Positions 36,501 to 45,800 of a stretch of DNA of 64,000 nucleotides are shown here, piece after piece. The stretch is from Crossaster papposus (Eukaryota; Echinodermata; Asteroidea; Velatida; Solasteridae). Each line of letters begins with the position of its first letter. Within the stretch, counting starts at the first letter, position 1. A program made the translations under genes and the position numbers. Location: the NCBI GenBank assembly GCA_037893245.1, contig JBAIAA010000077.1, positions 1 through 64,000 of the forward strand. The letters run 5' to 3'. Under the pieces are notes generated by a model. That model had not been told where the DNA came from, made no database searches, and saw only the letters and a program-made list of their open reading frames with translations.

Positions 36501-37448
36501 TATACGGAATGAAATTTATTTCCCTCATTAAAATTACCCAAGTTAAGTTTTCTTCAGCACTCAGGGTTTTCTAAATAACGAACAAATAGGCCTACACCTT
36601 TTTCGTTAGTAAATTAAAATCTTTAGATTTGTTAAAAATATTTAAGATAGAGGTTGAAATAATTAAACTTTTTAAAAATTAGACTGTCTTGTTTGTCTGT
36701 GCCATGGTGGCGACTGGCGACTACCGGGGGCGGTTACTTTAGTTTTAGTCCACTCTGTACGGCTGCATGCTACTCGTATCCGGAATTATTTCAGAAGCAG
36801 CCTTAATAAACAGAGAATGTGTCTACTAACGATTAAATGTTATTGATTGCAGCCTACCTGGGCAAGATGATTGTGTTTCACGTCTTCTTTGTCAGGGGTG
36901 TGCTGAGCAGGGGTGAATCCATCATGTCCACCATCCAATGTCTCGGTTACCGCTGCCTCTCCGTTCAGTGCACCCTCTGTAGTATGCTGGTCCTCCAAGG
37001 AGAACGGTTCAACAGAGGAAGATTCATCCCCACGATCGTGTGCTTCTGCTTCTTGTTCTTGAGACAACCCGGGATGTTCAACATGACGGTGTTGGTGGTT
37101 GGTGGAGGGGTCATCCTGCCCGGGTGCCACCCCAGCGAGTTCCCGGTGGTCGTGCCACGTATCACCGCCTCCCAGCCCGATGCTGCTCATGAGCGCCGAG
37201 AACCCCTCAAAGCTCAGCCGCCCGTAGGTGCTGTTCCCGTTGCCGTACTTAGCAAAGAGCTGCCGGAGAAACTCCCCTTGCTCCTGGTGGTGATCCAATA
37301 GTAAGCGATCAAGCGAAAGCTTGCCATGATCTTGCGCTTTGGTAGTGTGGGGACTATCTGCCTCCGATGGAGAATGGGTTGTTGTTATTATTATTAGACT
37401 CAGCGCGAATGTTAAAAACAAAGTTGGGTTGATGCAGTCTCGACTCAT
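15437..37448 (-). CDS. SLC39A6/10-like: LIV-1 subfamily zinc importer (ZIP6/ZIP10-like), complete, 8 coding exons
   Basis: Zn2+ importer moving zinc into the cytosol. Coding exons in order: 37448-36858, 23379-23109, 21605-21430, 20874-20671, 20299-20083, 19626-19312, 18850-18663, 15586-15437; all junctions are GT-AG and phases agree, giving 703 aa. Visible: signal peptide at 1-22; extracellular part with the LF.KYG..RLSF.GF helix typical of ZIP5/6/10; the CP motif (C226-P227) before TM1; VWGYG at 288 starting TM1; DAMMHLIPH at 338 in TM2; charged loop; His-rich loop (seven His at 511-517); HNFCD at 556 in TM4; HEIPHELGD at 585-593 in TM5, the LIV-1 signature; FPEL and a last TM ending in [11 protein letters not shown]. 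The ZIP6/10 assignment rests on the CP motif and ectodomain; ZIP5, ZIP4 or ZIP12 orthology cannot be excluded without a tree. The start ATG at 37448 gives a clean signal peptide. Head to head with the zinc exporter at 39291. Oddity: Cys in the HNFxD motif. Confidence 0.93.
18170..18397 (-). mobile_element. SINE family C copy
   Basis: GGTTGGCGTAGCGGTTCTAC head at 18395, CAGGTTCGAATCCTG B-box, tail AGGATCCTTGGTTTTATTAC-type at 18170. In importer intron 7. Confidence 0.7.
18625..18644. repeat. 20-C run beside importer exon 7 donor
   Basis: Twenty C on the plus strand, hence G20 in the importer pre-mRNA 18 nt into intron 7. Confidence 0.95.
18663..18850 (-). CDS. Zinc importer exon 7 (TM5-TM7)
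   Basis: Residues 592-654: [17 protein letters not shown], then [12 protein letters not shown] and [19 protein letters not shown], matching the canonical LIV-1 order. The donor CTG|GTGAGT is followed 18 nt later by a run of 20 G on the coding strand (18625-18644). Confidence 0.95.
19312..19626 (-). CDS. Zinc importer exon 6 (His loop, TM4, TM5 start)
   Basis: Residues 487-591. His-rich loop (511-517 and HHHGHSH at 525), TM4 with [12 protein letters not shown], and CHEIPHEL leading into TM5. Donor TTAG|GTATGG, phase 1; the split Gly of HELGD is completed by exon 7. Confidence 0.95.
20083..20299 (-). CDS. Zinc importer exon 5 (cytosolic TM3-TM4 loop)
   Basis: Residues 415-486: charged, Gln- and Ser-rich cytosolic loop starting [12 protein letters not shown], including CHHC. 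Acceptor AACAG|GCA, donor ATCA|GTGAGA, phase 1. Exon identity rests on phase and frame continuity more than on conservation. Confidence 0.82.
20671..20874 (-). CDS. Zinc importer exon 4 (TM3)
   Basis: Residues 347-414, starting with SLGIHLHDD after a GCAG acceptor, with TM3 at [21 protein letters not shown]. Ends phase 0 at AAAG|GTAGGA. Confidence 0.92.
21430..21605 (-). CDS. Zinc importer exon 3 (TM1-TM2)
   Basis: Residues 288-346: TM1 from [14 protein letters not shown], then TM2 with [14 protein letters not shown]. The split first codon reads G|TA. Ends phase 0 at CAC|GTGAGT. The TM2 Asp and His are positions conserved in ZIP transporters. Confidence 0.93.
23109..23379 (-). CDS. Zinc importer exon 2 (CP-motif segment)
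   Basis: Residues 198-287. Acceptor TATTAG|TGC, donor CAAG|GTAAAT, leaving phase 1. Carries four ectodomain cysteines (198, 226, 238 and the CP motif at 226-227) and a His/Asp-rich stretch (HSHEDHG, HGHHED) ahead of TM1. Confidence 0.9.
23452..23640 (+). mobile_element. TTAA-flanked MITE, diverged partial copy
   Basis: Starts TTAACCCCTTCGCGCC and follows the family (CTCGATCCGAGGCGGGT, CATCCGTTTTGAAT), then loses similarity. Confidence 0.6.
24359..24380. repeat. 22-G run
   Basis: Homopolymer inside importer intron 1. Shorter G or C runs occur at 3485, 9770, 31021, 31341 and 52960. Confidence 0.95.
24985..25114 (-). mobile_element. SINE family B (tRNA-derived head)
   Basis: Minus strand GGGCAAGATAGCTCAGTTGG.. 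at 25114 has good A- and B-boxes and a 6-bp acceptor stem, but the anticodon and T stems fail, so it is not a tRNA gene. A second copy at 62944-63056 shares the 3' body (ACCACAAGGGAAACTGACTA). Confidence 0.7.
25960..26232 (+). mobile_element. SINE family C copy, full length
   Basis: GCTGGCGTAGCGGTTCTTAC head, GGGTTTGAATCCGGCC B-box, CTTCGTGGGTTTTCTCCAGG body, GAGGGATCCTTGG end and (ATA)n tail. A 5'-truncated copy is at 39897-40062 in exporter intron 1. Confidence 0.75.
28600..28810. mobile_element. Hairpin element with 52-bp core arms
   Basis: 28661-28712 pairs with 28726-28777 (49/52), and similarity continues outward (TTGACTGCTTT). A relative lies at 38690-38818 in the shared zinc-gene promoter region; an extra inverted end is at 28283-28315. 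Confidence 0.8.
29480..29942 (+). pseudogene. Unrecognised coding-like stretch, possibly a frameshifted gene fragment
   Basis: One frame reads [35 protein letters not shown], then CGVCVWPYG and TGA at 29737. A second frame carries on with [14 protein letters not shown] to a stop at 29942. The composition looks protein-like and third positions are G/C-richer than the surroundings. A single-base indel near 29730 would join them, but a splice site or chance are alternatives. No family recognised. It lies in the importer's first intron on the opposite strand. Confidence 0.25.
32381..32726. mobile_element. MITE with TAAGCCC..TTTCACACT ends
   Basis: TAAGCCCCTTTCACACTAG against GCAGTGTAAAAAGGGCTTTA. 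Interior repeats CCCGGGAAAT many times, so it is strongly self-complementary. Confidence 0.65.
33043..33108. repeat. Near-perfect palindrome
   Basis: CGTCAGGGTTTGAATCCATC is followed after a few A/T bases by its reverse complement; arms about 27 bp. Next to a SINE-like stretch. Confidence 0.85.
36125..36437 (-). mobile_element. SINE-like repeat, family D
   Basis: Minus strand: GTGTGGTTAGGGTTTGTGAC head, GGGGTTCGAATCCAGC B-box, GTCCTTGGGCATGCC body. A weaker relative at 27090-27190. Confidence 0.55.
36858..37448 (-). CDS. Zinc importer exon 1 (signal peptide and ectodomain)
   Basis: Residues 1-197, ending in phase 0 at a CAG|GTAGGC donor. It begins with a hydrophobic signal peptide ([14 protein letters not shown]), then acidic, His-containing extracellular sequence with HDHRE near 99 and NHQHRHVEH near 116. 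No cysteines after the first few residues until exon 2. Confidence 0.9.
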
Positions 37449-37888
37449 TTTTCCAACACAGGAGATTTTGTGTTATTATTCTGTTTAAAATAGGCATACG
37501 AATTAAGGTTATATCACTACTACTATACTAGACAACTATATAGACAGAGCTTAACTCGTTTGTCCCCCATTTCACAGTAATTCGCAATTAGAGAACGACC
37601 TCGACTTAAAGTTCAAAATTGAGCCCATTGAATTTCATCCAACAAAAGTTCGCCAGGTGAGAACATGGCGAGGCTGAAATGGTAAACGCGAAGTTATAAC
37701 TCTAAGCCTTATTGTTCCTTGGAGACCTTGGGTGTTTGTCTTCTGGCGAGCCAAGTGTTAGCTTAGTGACAAGATGCCCAGCTATAAGCTTCTTATAAAG
37801 TTCCGCCACTACGGAGCAGTCACTTTTTTTACAACACGATGCCCTGCACAGCCTGCAGCTAGACTTGCCAATCCACATCATATTCCCG

Positions 37889-39043
37889 GTGTGCATGCGA
37901 TAACATACGGCAACTAAACAAGGTAATTCGTCATAATAATAATGTCAACACCCCATCCGAAGATGCCTTCGTTCTAGGAATTTCCCGCGGAACCCATTCC
38001 AGATCGTACACACCACGTGTGGCTGGTTGCACCAATCGTCTAGTTCGTCCAAACTTTCCAGATTTGCACGAGTCGAATTGTGTTTTTCGCACGGTTCCAA
38101 AATTTTGCGACGTGCCGTGCGCAAGATCTCGCTCCAAAATGGCGTGCCGTGTGGAAAATTTTCTTCATCACGTGTAATACGCATGCGCTCTACAGGAACG
38201 GTGACGACTTTGACCTTTGATCATTGTGCTAGTCTTTAAACCAGTCGTACTACATTTACAAAATTGATAGTTTAAACAAAAAAGTCGAAGAAAACAAATA
38301 ATATTTGTAGCTAATATTATTAGCAAAATATGTTTCTGAAAAGAGTATTTGTTAGCTACATGTACCATGTTTTTGTAAAGCTATATGTATCTACGTTGTA
38401 TATTATTTTGCAGCAAATATAAATTAATTTCTGGTGTTAAGACCATGGGACATATTTTAACGCAGTCTGAGCTATTCTGCAGATTATTGTGTGACCCCGG
38501 CGCGGCCGACGTAACGCGCGTACACGATACGGAAGGCAAAGTAATATTGTAGCAGTCTGGTTGCACTCACCTACGGAAAAACAATCGCGGCCGGGCACTG
38601 TACAGTGAATATATGCCACAAGCTACGAGTGATTATTTAAACTACAAAAATTGAATGCTTTGAGTTCTAGTACATGTAGTTGACATGGCGTAGTAAAACT
38701 AGCCTTCAAACCGGTGATTCATGGAGCATTATGTTTTTTTCCGAGGGAGGCCAGTTTTACTACATCGCAGGATACAACATTCAATATTTGTTTTATAACA
38801 CCTCACCCACATATTCTGCTTTGTTTTATTTATTTTTAATTATTTAAATCTAAATACAGTTAAAATTAACTGCGATTTCAATACAAAATTAGTGGGAAAT
38901 GTATTTGCTCTTTTTTAAACCACCCCTTGACAAAATGTTTGAACCCAGCTAGCGCGCAACCGTTCTGCACAACGTACACATCACGTGAGGTGTTAGCAAC
39001 TGTGTGATATGAACGAACGTACGTATACGTGTACGTGTGTGCA
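37889..39043. promoter_or_regulatory. Scattered metal-response-element core matches
   Basis: Further TGCRCNC matches at 38184-38190 and 38562-38568 (plus strand), and at 37889-37895, 38117-38123, 38952-38958 and 39037-39043 (minus strand). With the pair at 39262 this makes eight in 1.84 kb, against about two expected for equal base use; local CpG richness weakens that comparison. Confidence 0.35.
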
Positions 39044-39261
39044 TGAATCATGCCTGGCCTGCACTAGTAGTGTCGACATGTCATGCATTGCCATTTATGT
39101 GTCGAATATTTATCTCATATTAATTATAGACTTTAGACTTAGACTAGAGTAGAGACCTTTGAGTTTGAAAGCAAAAGCAAATATTTGTTTAACAAATTTG
39201 GGGCCTGTCGCATCAAGCAAGTGTCTTGATCAAAACTAAAAGTCCAATGTTAAACTCTTTT

Positions 39262-39275
39262 TGCACGCTGCACAC
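39262..39275 (+). promoter_or_regulatory. Two abutting metal-response-element core matches
   Basis: TGCACGC directly followed by TGCACAC, both fitting TGCRCNC, 16 bp upstream of the exporter ATG. They may lie in the 5' UTR. MTF-1 binding is inference; the short core also occurs by chance. Confidence 0.4.
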
Positions 39276-39290
39276 AAACTAAAGTTCAAG

Positions 39291-39843
39291 ATGATGGATG
39301 TGAGCGATAACAAAAGTGTGGCAAATGGCTGGACCAAGTCCACAAACCACTACTGTCAGTGTCAACCACCACCCACGCCACCAGGAATTGGCTCCTCAAT
39401 ATCATTGTGTTCACCTGCTTCGACAGAAAGTACAGCCATGAAGAGAATCTGGGGAAATGAAAACAAAAACAGTGCTCCCGACTATGGCGACCCGGCATAT
39501 GGGACCCAGCAGCAGCCACTGTCCTCGGCCGGGCTTGCCACGGGTCGTGTAAGCGGTGACTTTGCTGTCTTCCCGGACCCCCCGTATCCACCCTCCTCCA
39601 GTGATGTGCCCACCAATGTGCCGGCCTACTACAGCCAGGAACCGTCAATGCTCAACAACACCTCCGGTCGTGAAGATGAACCATTGTTGGACTTGGCTAG
39701 TTCCACAGCTGACGTCGACCACTGCCATGCTGCGTCGTCGTCTAGTGGAAGTATGCCAGACGACACCGCCAACCGAAGAGCGCAGAGACAGTTGCTGTTC
39801 GCAACCGTCGTCTGTTTTTTGTTTATGATTGGGGAACTTGTTG
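39291..39843 (+). CDS. Zinc exporter exon 1 (N-terminal domain and TM1 start)
   Basis: Residues 1-184 plus one base. Pro/Ser-rich, with EDEPLL, HCH, then [24 protein letters not shown] at TM1. Donor GTTG|GTATGC. The N-terminus is longer than in vertebrate ZnT2/3/8 (roughly 70-75 residues before TM1 there). Confidence 0.9.
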
Positions 39844-42800
39844 GTATGCTTAATAATCCGTATTCTGTTTTATACACATTAGGGGAGACGGAGTAAGGAC
39901 GGGTTGACGCCTTCCACGACCTGGGTTTGGGTTTTCAGTCCCTGCCTGACTTCGTGGGTTTACCCCAGGGTATTTTTGTGGGTTTTTCCTCCCACCACTA
40001 AAACTAAGGATCCTTTTGTTTGAGGGATCCTTGGTTTCATTACCAGAAAAAATTAAAATAATAATTAATACAATTAACCAGTTCGCGCCGGGATTATTTT
40101 AACATCCCCGAGCCCAAGGGCGGGATTATTTTTACGAAACTCGAAACTCGAACCGAAGCGGGTTCAGGCTGATAGTGCCGGGAAGCACACCCACGCATTT
40201 CCAGCCTTGCTCGCAGCTGACATACATTTCCGAACTTGAACTTGGCGTGTTTATGCGTCATCCGTTTTGAATTTGGGGAAATTTTTGTGTTTATATACGT
40301 CTTCCGGCGCGAACTGGTTAAGCTAAACGTAATTAAGCCAGACACAGCATACATAACAATGCATGATGACACCCTCAGCTGTTTTTGCTGAGCAAATATT
40401 TAGGAACCGTAATCTTCAGTTGTTTAACTAAACATGTATTGTTGACAATATTGCTGGTTGCTGTTGCCTGCTGTGATGGGGTCCATGGTGTTTTGTACAC
40501 CCGAGGAGAATAACCCGGACATAGTGCGTCAATTCCAGTGCATAAATTGCCACATTTGAGACAATGGGATCAGTTACAGATACCTCCAGAACTGTGTAAG
40601 GTTCCATGAACGTTACATGTATGACCTGCATGTATATGTTTCAACTTTGGGGTCCTTTCCGAGTGAAAAACTGCTTAACGTGTGGGATATTCGGAAGAAC
40701 ATTAGATTTGTGGCATCACTATATACATGTATATCAGTTGGTGTACTGATTGAATTCTACAATAAAGCGTATTTTCAGACCAATTTTGTAACTATTTCAC
40801 GAAGATATTTAAAATACCCGGTAGTGCTGAAAATGTTAACATCATCATTTTGTAAAAACAAAACCAAAACAACCCTCTATTTATACTTCAACAAAATAAA
40901 ATGTTGGAAAAAAAAATTAAAGCATTAAAAAGAAAAATGAGAACCGTTTTTTAAATTATTTTTTTTAAATCTATTTGTTTTAAATTTTCTGAAAATATTT
41001 CTACAATGATTGTGACTAATTTTGTTTACGTCTAGGGGGTTGGCTCTCGCATAGTTTGGCCATCATGACGGACGCTGCTCATCTACTTAGTGACTTCACC
41101 AGCTTCCTGATCAGCTTGTTTGCACTGTGGATAGCACGGCGCCCCCCTACGGCCAAAATGTCTTTTGGTTACTTTAGGGCTGGTAAGTGGAAGCCAAAAT
41201 TAAGCAATGTGTCATCTTTGTATTTTCATGGGACCAATTTCACGAAGCTGCTAATTAAGCACAAACATTTGCTTAGCACCAAAAAGTTTTTTTTAACATG
41301 ACCGAGCTAAGGCGCGGGATTATTTGTAACGAAACTCGATCCGACGTAGATTCAGGCCGATAGTACCAGGAAGCACACCCAAGCATTTCCGCCCTTGCTC
41401 GCTGCTGACAGACATTTCCGGCCGTGCTCGTGACGTGTTTATGCGTCATCCATTTTGAATCTGGGAAAAAGTTTGCGTGTATCCCCGCCATGTCTTCCGG
41501 CGCGAACTGGTTAAGCATATTGTTGCGCTTAGCAGCTCCATGAAATTTGTCGCTGGTCCCCGTCTCTTTGTTTTTCGGTGTCTTTGTTGGTCCTCCTGTG
41601 TCGTTGTTCCACTGGTATCTCTGGGACCCTGCTTTCACCGGACTCCACTGTCCCTACTACCAAAGACATAAATACATGTACATGTAAACTCTTCACAAAA
41701 AGTATCGAGACACCTAAAAATGATCCAATAATTAATGGCCCGAAAGGGTATGAATTAATCGAAGCAAATAACCCAGTGCATAATTTTGTTTCTGTGTATC
41801 TTGACACCTCGATTGTTGAGATGCGATGTTGCGGAGAGGAGTTATTGTCATTTCAATGGTCGTAGATCCAGTTTCAAAAGTGACAATCGTCCCAATAGAA
41901 GCAGGTTTGTATTGATCATGTTGATGTTAAATGATCCGCCAATAAGATAATCTCTAATGGCGTTGGTCATCTCGATCGATCCAACATGCAACAGACAAGC
42001 GATTTAAATTTAAAAAAAAAGGCAGGCATATGTAGAGAATATCTGTTTGGCTGATCATTTAACATCAACATGATCAATACAAACCTGCTTCTATAATGAT
42101 TGTCACTTTTGAAACTGGATCTACAACCATTGAAATTGCAATAACTCCGCTCTCTGCAACATCGTATCTCAACAATCGAGGTTTCAAAATACGCAGAACA
42201 AAATTATGCACTGGATTATTTGCTTTGACTAATCTATACCCTTTCGGGCCGTCAATTATTGGATCATTTTTAAGTGTCTCGATACTTTTTGTGATGAGTT
42301 TAGATTCTAAAAATTCCTAAAAGTCTAAACATCTTGTCTATTTGCACGTATTAACCCTAACCACCCTAAACCCATCAAAATGAATTTTCTGATTTTGAGG
42401 AGTTTGGCGGATGATACCTCCATATTGAATACTGGTGTAATCTGATGGATTAAGGATTTTTAAGCTTAGCGATACTGCATGATATTATTGGATTCAGGAT
42501 ACCTTCATAATGAGCAGTCACCAACACCAACTTTTGTGTGCATGAACATAATTGGTGGACTAGTACATGTACATGTAGCTTTGGCGGATTCAGAATAGTT
42601 TTTAGTAAAAGTACTCGAGGGGTTAAGGTTAGGCCAAATAAAAAAACAAACATGTTTGGCGTCACCGCCCGCTTCCTTTTTGGGGGCCGCCTCCTTTTTT
42701 CTTTTTTTTTTCTTTTTGAAAAAAAAAGATAAAAAGGCATGACGCTAAACATGTTTTTTTTTTATTTGGCCTTAATGAATCTGTTTTTATGATTAACACC

Positions 42801-45800
42801 CAGAGATCCTTGGTGCTGTGGTCAGCGTGCTTATGATATGGATTGCAACCGGCATTCTCGTCTACCTGGCTGTCCAACGCTGCATTACGCAGAATTTTGA
42901 GATTGATGGCACCATTATGCTCATCACAGCAGCCTGTGGACTTGGAGTAAATATTCTGTACGTAAACCGTAATGATTTAACATAAATCACAAACGACATG
43001 CGCTGGCCAAACCATGTGCATCCCTGTGTGGCTCTCTATTTTCAATACGCAGGCCGCAGTAGAGGGTATTGTTTGGTCAGTTCATATCGCCACTTAAGCC
43101 ATGTTCACACTGGACTTAACCAGTTCGCGCCGGGATTATTTTAACAACGCCGAGCCGACGGGCGGGATTATTTTTAACGAAACTCGATCTGAAGCGTGTT
43201 CAGGCTGATAGTGCCGGGAAGCACACCCACGCATTTCCGAACTTGAACTTGGCGTGTTTATGCGTCATTCGTTTTGAATTTGGGAAAACTTTTGCGTTTA
43301 TATACGTCATCCGGCGCGAACTGGTTAAAATGATAAAACATACCTAGACGATGGGTCCTTTTCCATTTTAAGTCCAGTGCGGACAGCCTAGGACGTTTTC
43401 CTCTCAGGTACTTCTCCCGAGTTCAGTGGGTACTTCTACCGGCCAACTGCTGCCCGGGAAAACGTCCCTGGTCACTTTTCCCTAGACGATAAGTCCAGTG
43501 CGAACAGCGCGTGTCGGTAAAAGCGGCCCAGGAAAACGTTCACCCGGCTATCCAGTGCAAGGTCATGCTACACAAGACACCACGCATGCGCTCTTTGCAT
43601 TGTTTACGTGCGGGCACGCTGCATGCATGCAAATCGCATCGTGATCACATTCGCACGTAGTTCTGCAAAAAGATTACGTAGAGTTGGGGTTCCTTTGGTC
43701 AATATTATGGCAGATATTATTATTGATACAGTCGGAAGTTTGATTGGTGCTACCAGTGCATCATTTCCAAATGATAATAAAGAACGTCAACGTTTCTTAC
43801 GACGAAAGAAAGCACGACAACGGATGCGTCGGCTAAAAACCAACGATGGCGTCAATAATGCGATCGGACAAAAAAGCGTGTGCGCGCGAATGGGTACACC
43901 GGGGTAAATGCAGAAAGGTCACGCAAAGCCCCTCACGAGTCCTTATAATGACAGCTCGGCTACTTCTCCCGCGGTCTCGGTAAAATGTTCCCGTGTCGAA
44001 AGTCCAAGTGCGAACAGCGGTAACATTTGAACTTTTTTTATTTTCCCATCGTCTCAGTAAAACCTTCCCCCCAAAAAGTCCAGTGCGAACACGGCTTTAG
44101 AATCACACTTGGCAAAGGTTTTATTTCTCTTTCTTACTGTGTATGTTTCACCTCTGTGCGCGAACAAGAAAGAGATTCCCTTTTTGACCACTTTTAAAAC
44201 AACACGTGGCACATGTACGTACTGGTTTGCGGGTATATGATATGAAGCACACACGACATATTTTATTCTGATTTATAAATACTTTGGAGAGTTAATAGCT
44301 TCTGATTGGTCGAGACTCGATCACATGGGGGTGTATTAACATGTGATATAAAGACTTGGGACGATTTCACAAAAGACTAAGATCAATCTTAGGAAGACTA
44401 ACTCATCCTAACTTGCATTGGATCTATTGCAAGTTAGGAGGAGTTACTCTTCCTAAGATTGATCTTAGCATTGGTGAAACCGGCCGCTGGTTAAAGAACA
44501 AGCTAATAAATGGCCCCTGAACCAGCATTGATCAAGCATCATGTAAGCCAGTGATTAGCCAAATAATACAACAGTCCTACGGTAACTTGTAACAAAACAG
44601 CAGTACACATTATTATATTACGTGTACGTGAATAAAGCACGCTTCAAATCCTGATACTGCGTGTGCTATATAAATGTATACTTGTACGCATAAAATGTTT
44701 GTATCACCGAGCCAGGCATTTTGTGTGTATGCATTATTAGCACGCTGCACGAAAATCCCATTTTGATGAAATAGTTGGCCTCTCAATGTTGAGTGGGCCA
44801 TTTACATGATAATGCACTCGCCTACTTAATACCCTTTTTGTAGAGCCAGTCACCTTTCACAGAGTACCTGGGTAACAATAAGGAGGCCCCGAAGCAGTTT
44901 CTCTAAATTTTACCCCACAATGTGAAGCGTTATACATATAGGATTTCAAAAGAAAAAAAAGAGAACTACCCATGTAAAGCAGGCCAGGCATAACCTCATA
45001 AATCTAAGCCCTTTATTGACTTGAAAGGAAACTTTTCTCTGTTTTGTTCAGCTTTGAACATTTTACTTCCTGTTTCGATAGCAAAACAGCATTTTGTACC
45101 AGATGTTGAAATCTGATTTTCCAAAAATTGTTCCTTTTCAAAGAGAAACTCTTCCGGAAAGATGGACAAAAATGTATCTTCTTTTCAGACGAATACTGTG
45201 GATGCTACATTGTATGTATTTGCACTGCCTGTTACTCTTTGTTGATTCTTGAACGCACATTACAAAATGGAGGGTATATAAATCACTGGTTGTTTTTTGT
45301 TTTTTGTGTAACTTTCTACCCACAGACTAGCATTAGTACTTCACTTCTCAGGCCACACTCACAGCCACGGTGGCCTGGGCCACGGCCACAGTCACGGTGG
45401 TAGCCACGACCAAGAGGATGAAGACATCCCGGGCCACGGTCACAGTCACAACTCTGACAGGCCAGAGGAGGACAAGGACGAAGGACAGCCGCTCAGCATC
45501 CAAGCCGATCCCGTCAATATCGAGGCCGAGCCGTTGCTGGCCAGGGACCCACAAGGCACCGTGCCGGAGGTCCGCGCCGTGAAACCCAAGCGTCGCAAGC
45601 ACAAGAAGTCGCAGGGAAACATCAACGTGAGGGCAGCCTTCATCCATGTCCTCGGGGACCTCATCCAGAGCGTAGGAGTTTGCATCGCAGCTGTTATCGT
45701 GATAGTCAAGGTGAGGCTTGTTTGCTTGTAACTGGATGACCGTGTGTAGTAGCTATGGGCTTTGCATTACTTCGTGAAAACGTCAGAAGTGGGTCGCGCG

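Larger units (their letters stand above)
23380..36857 (-). other. Zinc importer intron 1 (13.5 kb)
   Basis: No further importer exon is needed or visible: exons 1 and 2 join in phase 0. The intron holds a TTAA-family fragment (23452), a 22-G run (24359), SINEs (24985, 25960, 27090, 36125), hairpin elements (28600, 33043), a MITE (32381) and an unexplained coding-like stretch on the plus strand (29480-29942). CpG-rich 28030-28450 carries repeated GCGC and CGCG words but no recognised gene. Confidence 0.75.
37449..39290. promoter_or_regulatory. Divergent intergenic region between zinc importer and zinc exporter
   Basis: The two start codons lie 1,842 bp apart pointing outward. 37930-38240 is CpG-rich and promoter-like: a CACGTG E-box at 38169, an NRF1-like palindrome ACGCATGCGC at 38179, and AAAATGGCG (YY1-like) at 38136. 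A second CpG-rich block lies at 38490-38600. Eight matches to the metal-response-element core TGCRCNC occur (see separate entries). A hairpin MITE copy sits at 38690-38818. Transcription starts cannot be placed from sequence alone. Confidence 0.6.
43097..44096 (+). mobile_element. TTA-flanked DNA transposon copy 1, with nested TTAA element
   Basis: Termini AGCCATGTTCACACTGGACTT and its inverse (AAGTCCAGTGCGAACACGGCT), flanked by TTA at 43094-43096 and 44097-44099. Subtracting the 209-bp nested insertion leaves 791 bp. A 3-bp TWA-type duplication suggests PIF/Harbinger; tentative. Lies in exporter intron 3. Confidence 0.8.

Noticed and set aside
36837..37301. 154-aa plus-strand frame
   Set aside because: Antisense shadow of importer exon 1, which has a signal peptide, family motifs and matching splice phase on the minus strand.
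37931..38239. Three overlapping frames of 68-79 aa between the zinc genes
   Set aside because: They fall in the CpG-rich promoter-like block, which is stop-poor; no motifs, and frames conflict.
39261..39290. Ten-residue upstream extension of the exporter
   Set aside because: It begins at TTG; the first ATG after the in-frame stop is at 39291.
41578..41865. 95-aa plus-strand frame
   Set aside because: Covers one arm of the foldback element; the other arm does not keep the frame.
45348..45709. Minus-strand frames rich in Val/Ala or Leu
   Set aside because: Antisense of the exporter His-rich exon 4.
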